A DNA stretch of 49,194 nt from Anaerolineae bacterium (GTDB lineage: Bacteria; Chloroflexota; Anaerolineae; JAFGEY01): contig JADHXD010000014.1 in the NCBI GenBank assembly GCA_016783145.1, forward strand, positions 1 through 49,194, written 5' to 3'. Numbering within the stretch: the first letter of the stretch is position 1; every line of letters starts with the position of its first letter. Both the position numbers and the translations under genes were made by a program. This document shows positions 22,878 to 31,073 of this stretch, piece after piece. The notes beneath the pieces were generated by a model. The model was not told the DNA's origin. It worked only from the letters and a program-made list of their open reading frames with translations, and did not search any database.

Positions 22878-24820
22878 GTGAGATGCCGCTGGAAAACGAC
22901 GCGCGGGGCGATCGCGCTCCCGGACAGGTGGGTCCCCCCCATACACACGGCGCTGGCGTCTACCTGGAGCCCGAGGCGCGGGCGATCCTGGCACGCGGCC
23001 TGGATGCACTCGTGCGCATGACCGAAGGACTGGCCTTCCTGCCTCTCTCCTCGGAGCGGTACCCCCTGCCACTGACGGCAGCCGTCTATAGCGAGGTGCC
23101 CGATCCAGACCGCGTCCGCGATCAGGTGCGCGGGCGCATGGAGACCGACCCTGTCAGCGTGCTGGAGGCTGTGCTGGTCCTCCTCGAGCTGTACGAGTGC
23201 AACCAGCCAGGGATCGCGGATTTCCTCCCCGACGACGCCGCCTTTCTGAGCCAGGCGTTCGCCACGAAGCGCCTGAACGGCTGGATCGCGGTCCTAGGTG
23301 ATGCAGATCGCGAGGAGGTCGAGTCGAGCGTCAACGGCCGCTGGAAGTTCAGGTTCGTGCCTGGGCGGGCGCGCCGCACTGCGGTCTATCCGCTGCTCAA
23401 TATGCTGGCCCGGTACGGGTGCGTCTATGGGCGCATTCCGCGCGGTGACAGCCACGCCCTTGGCCATTTCGTGGAGGATTACGGACCCGGGCTCGTGGTC
23501 TGCCAGGGAAAGCTGGACGATCTGGAACTCACGCTGTCGCTGGCGGCGATGAAGCTGGGCGTCCCCGCCGTGGTGCCGACCGACTATGTCTTTCCCCTGG
23601 GCCGGCAGATGCGAGCCAACTCGATCGTGGATGTGGTAGACTCGCTCCTGGCCTTTCCCAACATCCACCGCCTGCTGGACCTGCCCGAGATCCCCGGACT
23701 GCCCGACTACCTTTCTGGGGAGCGCGACGGGGAGAAACCAAAGCCTGTCGCTACCTGGGGAGACACGCCAGAGAGTTTCTACCTCCTGCGCAAGGGGCGA
23801 GTGCACTCCCCTGGGGTGACGGTCAGTGGCGAGCCTGGGGGCCCAATGGGTGTCTTGCTGACCGTGGACGCGGAACCGCTGGACGCTTTTGACCGCCAGT
23901 ACATCGAGGCACACATCGTACGCACGCTCTCTATGCTGCCCGGCGTCTCCGCAGCGGTAAGAGATGGACGGCTGGCCCTCGGCCTCGGATCGGACGTTGA
24001 GCTGTCGCCCGAGCGCGTTGGCGAGGTGCTGATCGCCGCCGTTCGCCACGAGTTCCCCAAGATCCAGAATGTCCGTGTGGAGGTGATCCTGGATCCCGAG
24101 CGGCTGGCAGGTATGGTCGAAAGCGTACGCGCGGAGCGAGCCGCGCGTCGCCAAGAGATCGCGTCCGCGACCGAGGAGAGCGTCGCCGAGTTCGCGACGT
24201 GCGTGGGGTGCTCTCCCTTTGCCCCGGACCACGTGTGTATCCTGACCCCACAGCGACCGCCGCAGTGTGGCCGGTCGTACGAGAGGATCAGGGCCGGTGC
24301 GCTGTACAGCTATGACGACATGAGCGACATCCATCACCGCGCCCTGCACCTGGGGATGAACTCGTACGGCGTGTGCGGCAAAGGGCGGAGTATAGACCTG
24401 GCTGCCGGAGAGTGGTCCGGGGTGAACGAGGCAGCGGCCCGGCTCACCGGCGGGCGGACCAGGCGCATCCAGCTTCATTCCCTCGACGAGGCTCCCCCGA
24501 CCGGCTGCGGGTGCTTTCAGTTGGTGATGTTCAAGACCGAGCAGCCGAGTCCGGGCATTGGGATCATGCATCGCGGCTGCAAGGGTCGGGCTCCCGACGG
24601 CCGCACCTGGGCCGACCTGCACTATGCGCTGGCGGGCAAGCAGACCCCGGGCATCGCGGGTGCCTCTCCAGGCTATCTCTCCTCAGCCAAGTTCCTGCTC
24701 GCCCACGGAGGGTGGACGAGCGTGGTCTGGGTCAGCTCGCGGATCGCGGCGATGATGGGAGAGCGCCTTCCCGGGCACGTGCAGGTTGGGAGGGACGGAG
24801 CGCAAGGCGAGAGCGGATAG
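22874..24820 (+). CDS. Divergent acetyl-CoA synthase catalytic subunit (AcsB/CdhC) homologue
   Basis: 648 aa (bacterial AcsB about 730). The C-terminal domain has all cluster-A ligands: C443-x2-C446-x8-C455-x9-C465 (CVGCSPFAPDHVC) and the distal-nickel motif C545-G-C547 (TGCGCFQ), with F449 at the gating-Phe position. Spacing equals Moorella AcsB. KQTPG, FLLAHGGW and VVWV complete the domain. Upstream, EVLIAAVRHEFPKIQNVRVEV (about 384-404) matches domain 2, and residues 30-310 are compatible with the CODH-binding domain. It would make acetyl-CoA from CO, methyl-corrinoid and CoA, but no CODH, CFeSP or AcsE gene is in the window. Coupled to the HD gene. An orphan or neofunctionalised ACS is likely. 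Confidence 0.85.
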   Translation: MSEMPLENDARGDRAPGQVGPPHTHGAGVYLEPEARAILARGLDALVRMTEGLAFLPLSSERYPLPLTAAVYSEVPDPDRVRDQVRGRMETDPVSVLEAVLVLLELYECNQPGIADFLPDDAAFLSQAFATKRLNGWIAVLGDADREEVESSVNGRWKFRFVPGRARRTAVYPLLNMLARYGCVYGRIPRGDSHALGHFVEDYGPGLVVCQGKLDDLELTLSLAAMKLGVPAVVPTDYVFPLGRQMRANSIVDVVDSLLAFPNIHRLLDLPEIPGLPDYLSGERDGEKPKPVATWGDTPESFYLLRKGRVHSPGVTVSGEPGGPMGVLLTVDAEPLDAFDRQYIEAHIVRTLSMLPGVSAAVRDGRLALGLGSDVELSPERVGEVLIAAVRHEFPKIQNVRVEVILDPERLAGMVESVRAERAARRQEIASATEESVAEFATCVGCSPFAPDHVCILTPQRPPQCGRSYERIRAGALYSYDDMSDIHHRALHLGMNSYGVCGKGRSIDLAAGEWSGVNEAAARLTGGRTRRIQLHSLDEAPPTGCGCFQLVMFKTEQPSPGIGIMHRGCKGRAPDGRTWADLHYALAGKQTPGIAGASPGYLSSAKFLLAHGGWTSVVWVSSRIAAMMGERLPGHVQVGRDGAQGESG

Positions 24821-24824
24821 CGCC

Positions 24825-25775
24825 TCACCAAGTGAGACAGTGGGCGATCCCATAGGGCAGGTCGTGGCGGCGAACGTACGCGGGCAGGCTGCGCAAGGTG
24901 GACTCGATGACCGCCTGCGGGATCGTCTCCAATGGGATGCGGCACGATTCAAGGGCGTGACGCAGCGGAGATAGGTCCTGTCCCTGTCTCTCGGCCATCA
25001 GGAGGATGCCGGGGCCCACCAGGTCTCCGTGCGCCAGCCCGGCGCCCATTGCGTTCTCCACCGCGTACGCAAAGTAGTGCTCGCTTCCCTCCTCGGGGCG
25101 GGCGTGACCGATCTGGTTGCAGAGCTGCACCTCTAGAGCCAGGCAGTCGAGCAGTTGCTTGAGTCCTGCGGGATCTCCTCGCCCTGCCGCTTCCGCACAG
25201 TCGAGCGCGCCCTGCAGGATCCCGGCTGCCACCTGATCGACGTAGGGGACGTACTCCATTCCCTCAGGGTTCTTGCCCTGCTCCTCGGCAAAGCGCCAGT
25301 CCCACGAGCCGGTGGCGATCGAGAGCAGATCGCAGATTCCGGCGGCACGGATCGAGGGCGGGGCCTCTGCCAGGACGCCATAGTCGATCACCAGCCGGTC
25401 GGGCGCCTTTGTCTCCAGGTAGCGTACGCAGCCATCCTGGCGCACGCCGGAGGCCCAGGTGAGAAAGGCGTCCACGGACAGGGCCGTGGGCAGGCAGACG
25501 AGGGGCAGGTCGCACCTGACGGCGATGTACTTGGCGGCATCAGCCGCCAGGCCGCCGCCCACGGCATACACGACCTCCCCCTGCACACTCGGAACTAGGG
25601 TGTCCCAGCACGCCTGTGTGGCTTCCTCGACCTCCACTTGCCAGACGATGGGCAGATGGAGCCTGCCTCTCACCGCCTCCCAGGCTGCCCGGCTGGTCAC
25701 CAAGGCGACGGGCCGGGCCTCGTCCAGCGCGGTAAAGGGCATCGCCTCGATCTCGGGGATGGGCAAGATGTGCAT
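24825..25775 (-). CDS. Glycerol-1-phosphate dehydrogenase-like (EgsA/AraM) iron-ADH fold protein
   Basis: 316 aa from ATG 25775 (GGGAGC upstream; the longer frame from 25820 overlaps the GH42 stop). Dehydroquinate-synthase/Fe-ADH fold: YAVGGGLAADAAKYIAVR (NAD binding, about 74-91), LPLVCLPTALSVDAFLTWASG, AGICDLLSIATGSWDWR, GSEHYFAYAVE (His ligand) and GLAHGDLVGPGILLM (His ligand). Most like bacterial G1P dehydrogenases that reduce DHAP to sn-glycerol-1-phosphate, or sugar-phosphate relatives. Convergent with the AcsB-like gene, 4 nt apart; follows GH42 by 20 nt and is likely co-transcribed with it. Confidence 0.8.
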   Translation of the reverse strand: MHILPIPEIEAMPFTALDEARPVALVTSRAAWEAVRGRLHLPIVWQVEVEEATQACWDTLVPSVQGEVVYAVGGGLAADAAKYIAVRCDLPLVCLPTALSVDAFLTWASGVRQDGCVRYLETKAPDRLVIDYGVLAEAPPSIRAAGICDLLSIATGSWDWRFAEEQGKNPEGMEYVPYVDQVAAGILQGALDCAEAAGRGDPAGLKQLLDCLALEVQLCNQIGHARPEEGSEHYFAYAVENAMGAGLAHGDLVGPGILLMAERQGQDLSPLRHALESCRIPLETIPQAVIESTLRSLPAYVRRHDLPYGIAHCLTW

Positions 25776-25795
25776 CGCTGCTCCCAGGGTGGGCC

Positions 25796-27931
25796 TCAGA
25801 TCAGGACAGAGATGCCCCATTCTGTTCGCTCGAGGGTGATCCGCTCCTCACCGCCGGCCCGAGTGACGGGCATGACCTGCCCGCTCACGATGTCCTTCGC
25901 ACCCTGGCCATAGCTGCCTGGCGGGAAGGCCAACTCGACTCGTTCCACATCGTCCGGTGCGAACACAAAGGTCGCCATCCCCTGTCCGCTCTTCCCGACG
26001 CGGACGTGCACAAAGGACGCCCCACTGGCGCGAGGAGCGATCACCCGCACCGGCAGGCCCACCGCTGCGTCTCGGATCAGGGCGGACAAGAAGCGCTCGA
26101 ATGCCTCGGCCTGGGCGCGGCCCGCGAGCGATGCTTTGAGGTACGCATCACCCAGGTAGCTGCCGCAGAACAGGATTCTGCCCTCTCCAAGGCGTGCCTG
26201 CCCCGAGGAGGACAGCGCGGTCGGGCTTTCCCCTCCGGCGGTGTCCTCCTCGGGGCACGCCACCGGGGTGATCCACTGCGCCGCCGGGAGCAGGTACTCG
26301 ATGTCCTGGAAGCGAACGGGGATGGTCTCTGTTTCCAGCCGCCGCCGCCCGATCTCTCGCACGCCAGTCAGCCGGGCAAAGTGACGGTCCTCTGGATAGC
26401 GGTAGAGGCCGTTGCTCCCAAAGGCCCCGAACTCTGACTCGCAGACGAGGATGCCGCCCCCGCGGACAAAAGCCTCCAGCGCGCGGGCCACCGGCTCGTC
26501 GAGGACGATGGCCCGAGGCAGGAAGAGGATCTTGATCCCCTGCAGACGCTCGAGGTGATTCTCCTCGACGATCAAGTATGGAACGTTGGTGCGCACCATG
26601 GCCCGCGCGTAGCCACGAATCCCGTCGAGGGGGGTCCGCGCCGTGCCCTCCTGCGACCAGTGAAGGTAGTAGGCGTGCGGGCTAAAGTAGATCCCGACCT
26701 CTGCACTGGCAGGCCGGTAGCTTTCCAGGATCTGGCCGTACTCATCCAGCACGCGGCCTGTATGTTTCATCGCCTGCAGGCGTTCCGCTGCCAGGCCGTC
26801 GTTGCCCGCCAGCCCAAACCCGGTGGTCTCGCGCCCAAACACCTCGTCCCGCCAGCACCAGAAGAGGACCGTGTCCGCGCCGCTGGAGAGACCGCTCCAG
26901 ACCCAACGCTGCTGCGAAGCCGCATCGACGCTCGTCGCTACCGAAAAGCCAATGTTCGACCTGCCGCCCTGTAATTCGCTCAACCAGACCCGCTTGCCGT
27001 TGGCTGCCGAAGTCAAAAAGTCGATCCTGGCGAAAAAGTCAGCCCGGTCCATTTCCCTGCCGCCCCACAGGGGAAAGCTGGAACAGCCGATCCCATCGAT
27101 GTGGTCTGCAAAGGACCAGTCGTTTCCGCGGTGCAGGGCCGTGGCGTTGGGGTAACTGTCCGAGCCGTGCAGGACCGTGGGCTGTCCACCGTGCACGGTG
27201 ACGACCCGATCCAGATCGAGGCCCTTGATGTGGTCGTAGCGTGCCCGGGCGTGCATCACCGAGCGCCAACTGATAAAGTCCTGGAAGGCCATCAGCTCTG
27301 TGTAGGGACGGTTCGGGGACTTGCCGGGCAGGACATCCTCCCAGGACGCGTACCGCCGCTGCCACGACTCGTTGAGCCCGTCCAGGCCGCCGTATTTGTG
27401 TTCAAGCCACTCTCGGAATCGCACCATCGTGTGCGGGCAGTAGCAGACCAGTCCGTCTGCCTGGACATTCCACCGCAGCTCGTTCCAGGCATCCCAGCCG
27501 GCGAGGTTGCTCGCACCCTGGTACTGGCCGACCGTCGCCGAGAAAAAGCCCTGCATGCGCTCCCATACGCCTGGGTGGTCGATGCACCCTCCAGGTGTCA
27601 GGCCGAAATGACATTCCCCGCGATTGGAGGAGACGACCTTGTGGCCAAAGTTGTCTACCATTTCGCTGCCGGGGACCACGCGGTGGATCCAATAGGGGTG
27701 GATGGCAGCGATAGTGCTGAGCACGACGCTCAGGCCGTGGGCGTCGGCCAGCTCAACGATCCGGTCATAGTCGTCAAACCGGAACTTGCCGGGTTCAGGC
27801 TCGACCCATGCCCAGACGACCCAGAGCTGGATCGTGTTCAAACCCGAGTCCGCTATCTGTGCCATGTCCCCTTCCCAGTAGCGGGGATTGGGGAAAGGGG
27901 GACGGTAGTACTGAACGCCGAGATGGATCAT
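25796..27931 (-). CDS. Glycoside hydrolase family 42 beta-galactosidase
   Basis: 711 aa from ATG 27931 behind AAGGAGG. Catalytic TIM barrel (about 1-400) with acid/base E151 in AWNELRW and nucleophile E319 in WLSELQGG, then a trimerisation (class I glutamine amidotransferase-like, about 400-620) domain and a short beta domain. The GH42 zinc-site cysteines are partly kept (C107, C163, C165), while the third Cys of CxCxxC is Thr168, so the zinc site may be absent. No signal peptide. Acts on beta-galactosides. It has its own strong promoter and is followed by the G1P-dehydrogenase-like gene. Confidence 0.9.
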   Translation of the reverse strand: MIHLGVQYYRPPFPNPRYWEGDMAQIADSGLNTIQLWVVWAWVEPEPGKFRFDDYDRIVELADAHGLSVVLSTIAAIHPYWIHRVVPGSEMVDNFGHKVVSSNRGECHFGLTPGGCIDHPGVWERMQGFFSATVGQYQGASNLAGWDAWNELRWNVQADGLVCYCPHTMVRFREWLEHKYGGLDGLNESWQRRYASWEDVLPGKSPNRPYTELMAFQDFISWRSVMHARARYDHIKGLDLDRVVTVHGGQPTVLHGSDSYPNATALHRGNDWSFADHIDGIGCSSFPLWGGREMDRADFFARIDFLTSAANGKRVWLSELQGGRSNIGFSVATSVDAASQQRWVWSGLSSGADTVLFWCWRDEVFGRETTGFGLAGNDGLAAERLQAMKHTGRVLDEYGQILESYRPASAEVGIYFSPHAYYLHWSQEGTARTPLDGIRGYARAMVRTNVPYLIVEENHLERLQGIKILFLPRAIVLDEPVARALEAFVRGGGILVCESEFGAFGSNGLYRYPEDRHFARLTGVREIGRRRLETETIPVRFQDIEYLLPAAQWITPVACPEEDTAGGESPTALSSSGQARLGEGRILFCGSYLGDAYLKASLAGRAQAEAFERFLSALIRDAAVGLPVRVIAPRASGASFVHVRVGKSGQGMATFVFAPDDVERVELAFPPGSYGQGAKDIVSGQVMPVTRAGGEERITLERTEWGISVLI

Positions 27932-27976
27932 GCTGTGCCTCCTTGGGGGCGGACGGTGAAGGGACGATGGGTGTAG

Positions 27977-28005
27977 AATATACCACAGGCCGGGCGAGGG
28001 GTCAA
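27977..28005 (-). promoter_or_regulatory. Promoter of the GH42 gene
   Basis: Minus strand -35 TTGACC (28005-28000), 17 bp, -10 TATATT (27982-27977) with extended TGG. Predicted leader about 39 nt before ATG 27931. Confidence 0.75.
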
Positions 28006-28026
28006 TATGGTGGGAACGCAGGCCAT

Positions 28027-28185
28027 CTGCGAGGATCTGCGCGCGCCGCTGGCGCACAGGCGAGCCGCTTGCTCTGCGATGTCTGTCCGTTGGTCTTGCT
28101 GCTGGGAGCACAAGTCCCCTGCGAGGATCTACGCGCACTGATGGCGCACAAGCGAGCCGCTTGTGCTACGATGTCAGGGCGCTGC
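28027..28185. repeat. Imperfect 92-nt-period tandem repeat in a divergent promoter region
   Basis: The first ~57 nt starting CTGCGAGGATCT at 28027 recur at 28119 with roughly nine differences. Each contains GCACA(A/G)GC-gagcc-GCTTG; in the second copy it is a perfect 8-bp palindrome (28146-28153 and 28159-28166). The rest of 27932-28342 contains only promoters, no gene. Confidence 0.65.
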
Positions 28186-28187
28186 AC

Positions 28188-28216
28188 TTGTCCCTATGCA
28201 GTGTTTGTGCTATGAT
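28188..28216 (+). promoter_or_regulatory. Promoter of the flippase-PHP-sulfatase run
   Basis: TTGTCC (28188-28193), 17 bp, TATGAT (28211-28216) with extended TGC. Two weaker copies of the TGC-TAxGATG motif occur upstream in the tandem repeat. Confidence 0.6.
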
Positions 28217-28342
28217 GGGTCATCTTCGCAGCGGAGGGGCGATGACACAGGTTCACAGCAGCCAGGCGTGCAGGGCGCGCAAGCCCTCTCTTCCCTCGCA
28301 GACCGGGGCGTGCGGTCCGCTCATTCCCCACAGGTCGGGCGG

Positions 28343-29644
28343 ATGATCTACCTGCAGCTCTTTCGCTACCTGGTCCCCCTGGTGTTTACGATGATCGCGC
28401 AGGAGTTCAGCGGGCAGGTGCTGAATGGGGGCATGGCGCGCATGCCGCGAGCGACAGAGACCCTTGCCGGCTATGGTCTGGCCGTGGGCCTGGTGACCTT
28501 TCTGACCAGCCCGCTGCTGCAAGCCAGACAACTAGGGCTGGTGCTGGTCGAGAGCCGGCCCGAGTTCAGGCGGGTGCTGGCCTTTGTCCTGCTCTCCGGA
28601 GCACTTCTCGCCGCGATCCTGGCCTGCCTGGCGCTGACTCCTCTGGGAACGTGGGTCATCGAGGGCTGGCACGATGCCCCACCACCCCTCGCCGCAGTGG
28701 CCCGCGAGGCCCTTCTCTGGCTGGCTCCGATGCCCATCCTCAGAAGTCTGTTCCTGTTCTACTCGGGCCTGCTGATGCGCATCCGGCGCACCGACGTGGT
28801 CAGCTATGCCATCCTGGCAGGCATCGGGGCCAGCATTGCGGCTGTGTTTGCGCTGCTCCCCGCCGGCTTTGTCCGCGAGCGGCCCATCCGCCTGCCTCTC
28901 CTGGTCACCTATGCGGGCATCGCGGCCGATCTGTCCATCGTGCTATGGGGATATCAGCGGTACGTGCGGCGCACGCTGGGAGAGACGGACGGAGGGCAGT
29001 CGCTGCGGTACGTGTTCCGGTTCTACTGGCCGCTGGCCCTGGTGATGGCGATCCAGGGGTTCAGCCGCCCGCTGATCAACCTGTTCGTTTCCCGGGGTAC
29101 CGATGGTGCGGAGGCCCTGGCGGTGCTCACGGTTGTGTATTCGCTGGCTCACCTCCCCTATGGCTGGGTGAACGAGATCCGCAGCCTGCCGGTCGCCTTC
29201 AAGGACAGGGAGAACAGCCTGGCTGCTATCCGGCGCTTTGCCCTCGGCTGCGGCCTGCTTTCCTTTGGGGTGATGCTCGTGCTGTTCTGGACGCCGCTGC
29301 GCACCGTGATCCTCGAATCCTGGATCGGCGTCGAGGCCGAGCTGGCAGCACCCGCGGCGATGCCCCTGCGCGTGTTCACTTTCTTTCCTCTCACGGTGAT
29401 GGTTCGCGCGTACCTGCACGGTATAGGGCTGCTCGAGCACCGCACCAAGGCCCTGGCTCCCAGCGCCCCTGCCCGTATCGCGGCGATCTTGATCGCCCTG
29501 GTCATTCTCTCTGCCTTTCCGATGCACGGCGCGACACGCGCGATCTTGGCCTTGTTCTGCGGGTTCGCAGCCGAGATGCTGGTCGTGTGGAGGAGCGTGC
29601 AGGGAGGGCGATATGGACGCCGTGAGTACCTGGCACGCATATAA
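28343..29644 (+). CDS. Multi-pass membrane protein, MATE/MOP-flippase-like
   Basis: 433 aa from ATG 28343; the frame is open upstream but that part is not protein-like and the promoter lies inside it. About 11-12 hydrophobic segments: LVPLVFTMIAQEF, GYGLAVGLVTFLTS, VLAFVLLSGALLAAILACLA, YAILAGIGASIAAVFALLP and so on, in the repeating pattern of the MOP (MATE/Wzx/MVF, ANKH-like) superfamily; RMPRATETLAGYGLAVGL resembles the ANKH group. Probably exports a lipid-linked sugar, polysaccharide precursor or small anion. Weak ribosome site. First gene of a plus-strand run; the PHP gene follows after 40 nt. Confidence 0.7.
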   Translation: MIYLQLFRYLVPLVFTMIAQEFSGQVLNGGMARMPRATETLAGYGLAVGLVTFLTSPLLQARQLGLVLVESRPEFRRVLAFVLLSGALLAAILACLALTPLGTWVIEGWHDAPPPLAAVAREALLWLAPMPILRSLFLFYSGLLMRIRRTDVVSYAILAGIGASIAAVFALLPAGFVRERPIRLPLLVTYAGIAADLSIVLWGYQRYVRRTLGETDGGQSLRYVFRFYWPLALVMAIQGFSRPLINLFVSRGTDGAEALAVLTVVYSLAHLPYGWVNEIRSLPVAFKDRENSLAAIRRFALGCGLLSFGVMLVLFWTPLRTVILESWIGVEAELAAPAAMPLRVFTFFPLTVMVRAYLHGIGLLEHRTKALAPSAPARIAAILIALVILSAFPMHGATRAILALFCGFAAEMLVVWRSVQGGRYGRREYLARI

Positions 29645-29684
29645 GAACTCATCGGCCAGACCCCCCGACCAGCAGGAGGAGTGA

Positions 29685-30986
29685 ATGATCCGCAAAGAGA
29701 ACCGCTACTATGATGTCTACCCCCGGATCGTGCGTGCGGGGCACGAGGCTACGATCCACATCCGGCCTCTGTACGGACACTGTCGCTTCGACGACGACCA
29801 GACGTACGTGGTCACGATCCTCCCTACTGAGGGGAGCATCGGGCAAAGCACGTGGTCTGATCATTGGGAGGCCTCTCTCCGGCCATCTGGCGGGTTTCTC
29901 CAGGTGCGCTACCCCTTTGAGGGCGAGCAGGAGTATGCCCTCCTGGTTCGGGCGGCGGACGATGAGCGGCGAGCGGTGCTGGCCGAGTTCCGGCTGTATG
30001 CGCTGGAAAACGACCTCTACCACCGCCGTCCCTTCAAGGGAGATCTGCACATCCACAGTGCGTACTCGGATGGCTGGGAGTCGCCCGCCTATGTCGCCGG
30101 GGCCAGCAGGCGGATCGGGCTGGACTTTGTGGCCGTCACCGATCACCGCCAGTACGCGCCTTCGCTGGAGGCGATGCGTGCCTATGAGGATGTGGAGATC
30201 GATCTGCGGATCTATCCGGGAGAAGAGGTGCACCCGCCGGGCAACCCGGTGCACATCATCAACTTTGGCGGGCGCTGGAGCCTGAATGAGCAGTTTGCCA
30301 CGGAGGCGTACCGGGCGGAGGTGAGCGCGTTGGAGGCGACCCTCACCGATCTGCCGCCCGGTGTCGACCGCTACCCGTATGCCTCCTGCCTGTGGTGCTA
30401 CGACCAGATCCGCCAGGCAGGGGGTCTGGGCCTGTTCTGTCACCCGTACTGGCTTTCCAGGCATCGCTACGACGTGCCGCTGTACCTGACCGATCTGATC
30501 CTGGAGAGACAGCCCTACGATGCCCTGGAACTGATCGGCGGGTACCATCGCTTCGAGATCGAGTCGAATGCGCTCCAGGTGGCCCGCTATCACGACGAGC
30601 GGGTGCGAGGAAAGCGGATCCCGGTGGTGGGTGTGAGCGATGGACATGGCTGTGAGCGAGGCGAGCTCTTTGGTTGGTTCTACACGATCGCCTTTGCGCC
30701 CTCCTCCGACCTGCCCGACCTGATCGAGAGCATCGTGGACCTGTACTCGGTCGCCGTCGAAGCGCTGCCCGGGGAGACGGCGCGCGCGTTCGGGCCGTTT
30801 CGCCTGGTCAAGTACGCCCAGTTCCTGCTGCGCGAGATCTTGCCCCAGCACGACGAGCTGTGCGTTGAGGAGGGGCGGCTGATGCTGGCCCACGCCGCGG
30901 GAGATATGAGGGCAGCGGCGGCACTGCGCGCGCTCAAGGGGCGTACGCCAGCACTGTACGATCACCTGTGGGATCCGGGCAAATGA
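29685..30986 (+). CDS. PHP-domain phosphoesterase-like protein
   Basis: 433 aa with an N-terminal beta-rich region (about 1-115) and a PHP metal-dependent domain: FKGDLHIHSAYSDGW (about 117-131) binds the first metal pair, FVAVTDHRQYAP (about 147-158) and YPGEEVHPPGNPVHIINF continue the site; LGLFCHPYW and VVGVSDGHG give later His/Asp ligands. Members hydrolyse phosphoesters or act on polymerised sugars. The N-terminal domain resembles those of CehA-type hydrolases. GCAGGAGGAG precedes the ATG. Confidence 0.8.
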   Translation: MIRKENRYYDVYPRIVRAGHEATIHIRPLYGHCRFDDDQTYVVTILPTEGSIGQSTWSDHWEASLRPSGGFLQVRYPFEGEQEYALLVRAADDERRAVLAEFRLYALENDLYHRRPFKGDLHIHSAYSDGWESPAYVAGASRRIGLDFVAVTDHRQYAPSLEAMRAYEDVEIDLRIYPGEEVHPPGNPVHIINFGGRWSLNEQFATEAYRAEVSALEATLTDLPPGVDRYPYASCLWCYDQIRQAGGLGLFCHPYWLSRHRYDVPLYLTDLILERQPYDALELIGGYHRFEIESNALQVARYHDERVRGKRIPVVGVSDGHGCERGELFGWFYTIAFAPSSDLPDLIESIVDLYSVAVEALPGETARAFGPFRLVKYAQFLLREILPQHDELCVEEGRLMLAHAAGDMRAAAALRALKGRTPALYDHLWDPGK

Positions 30987-31073
30987 CGCGGGGCGCGTGG
31001 CCGACGCGCGGGGCGGGTTTGCGGGGACGAGTCCATTCGCTGTGGATACAGCAGTGAAATCAGGAGGCGCGTA

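Noticed and set aside
28163..28342. N-terminal extension of the flippase frame
   Set aside because: The promoter (28188-28216) lies inside it and the encoded residues are neither hydrophobic nor signal-like; ATG 28343 starts directly before the first membrane segment.
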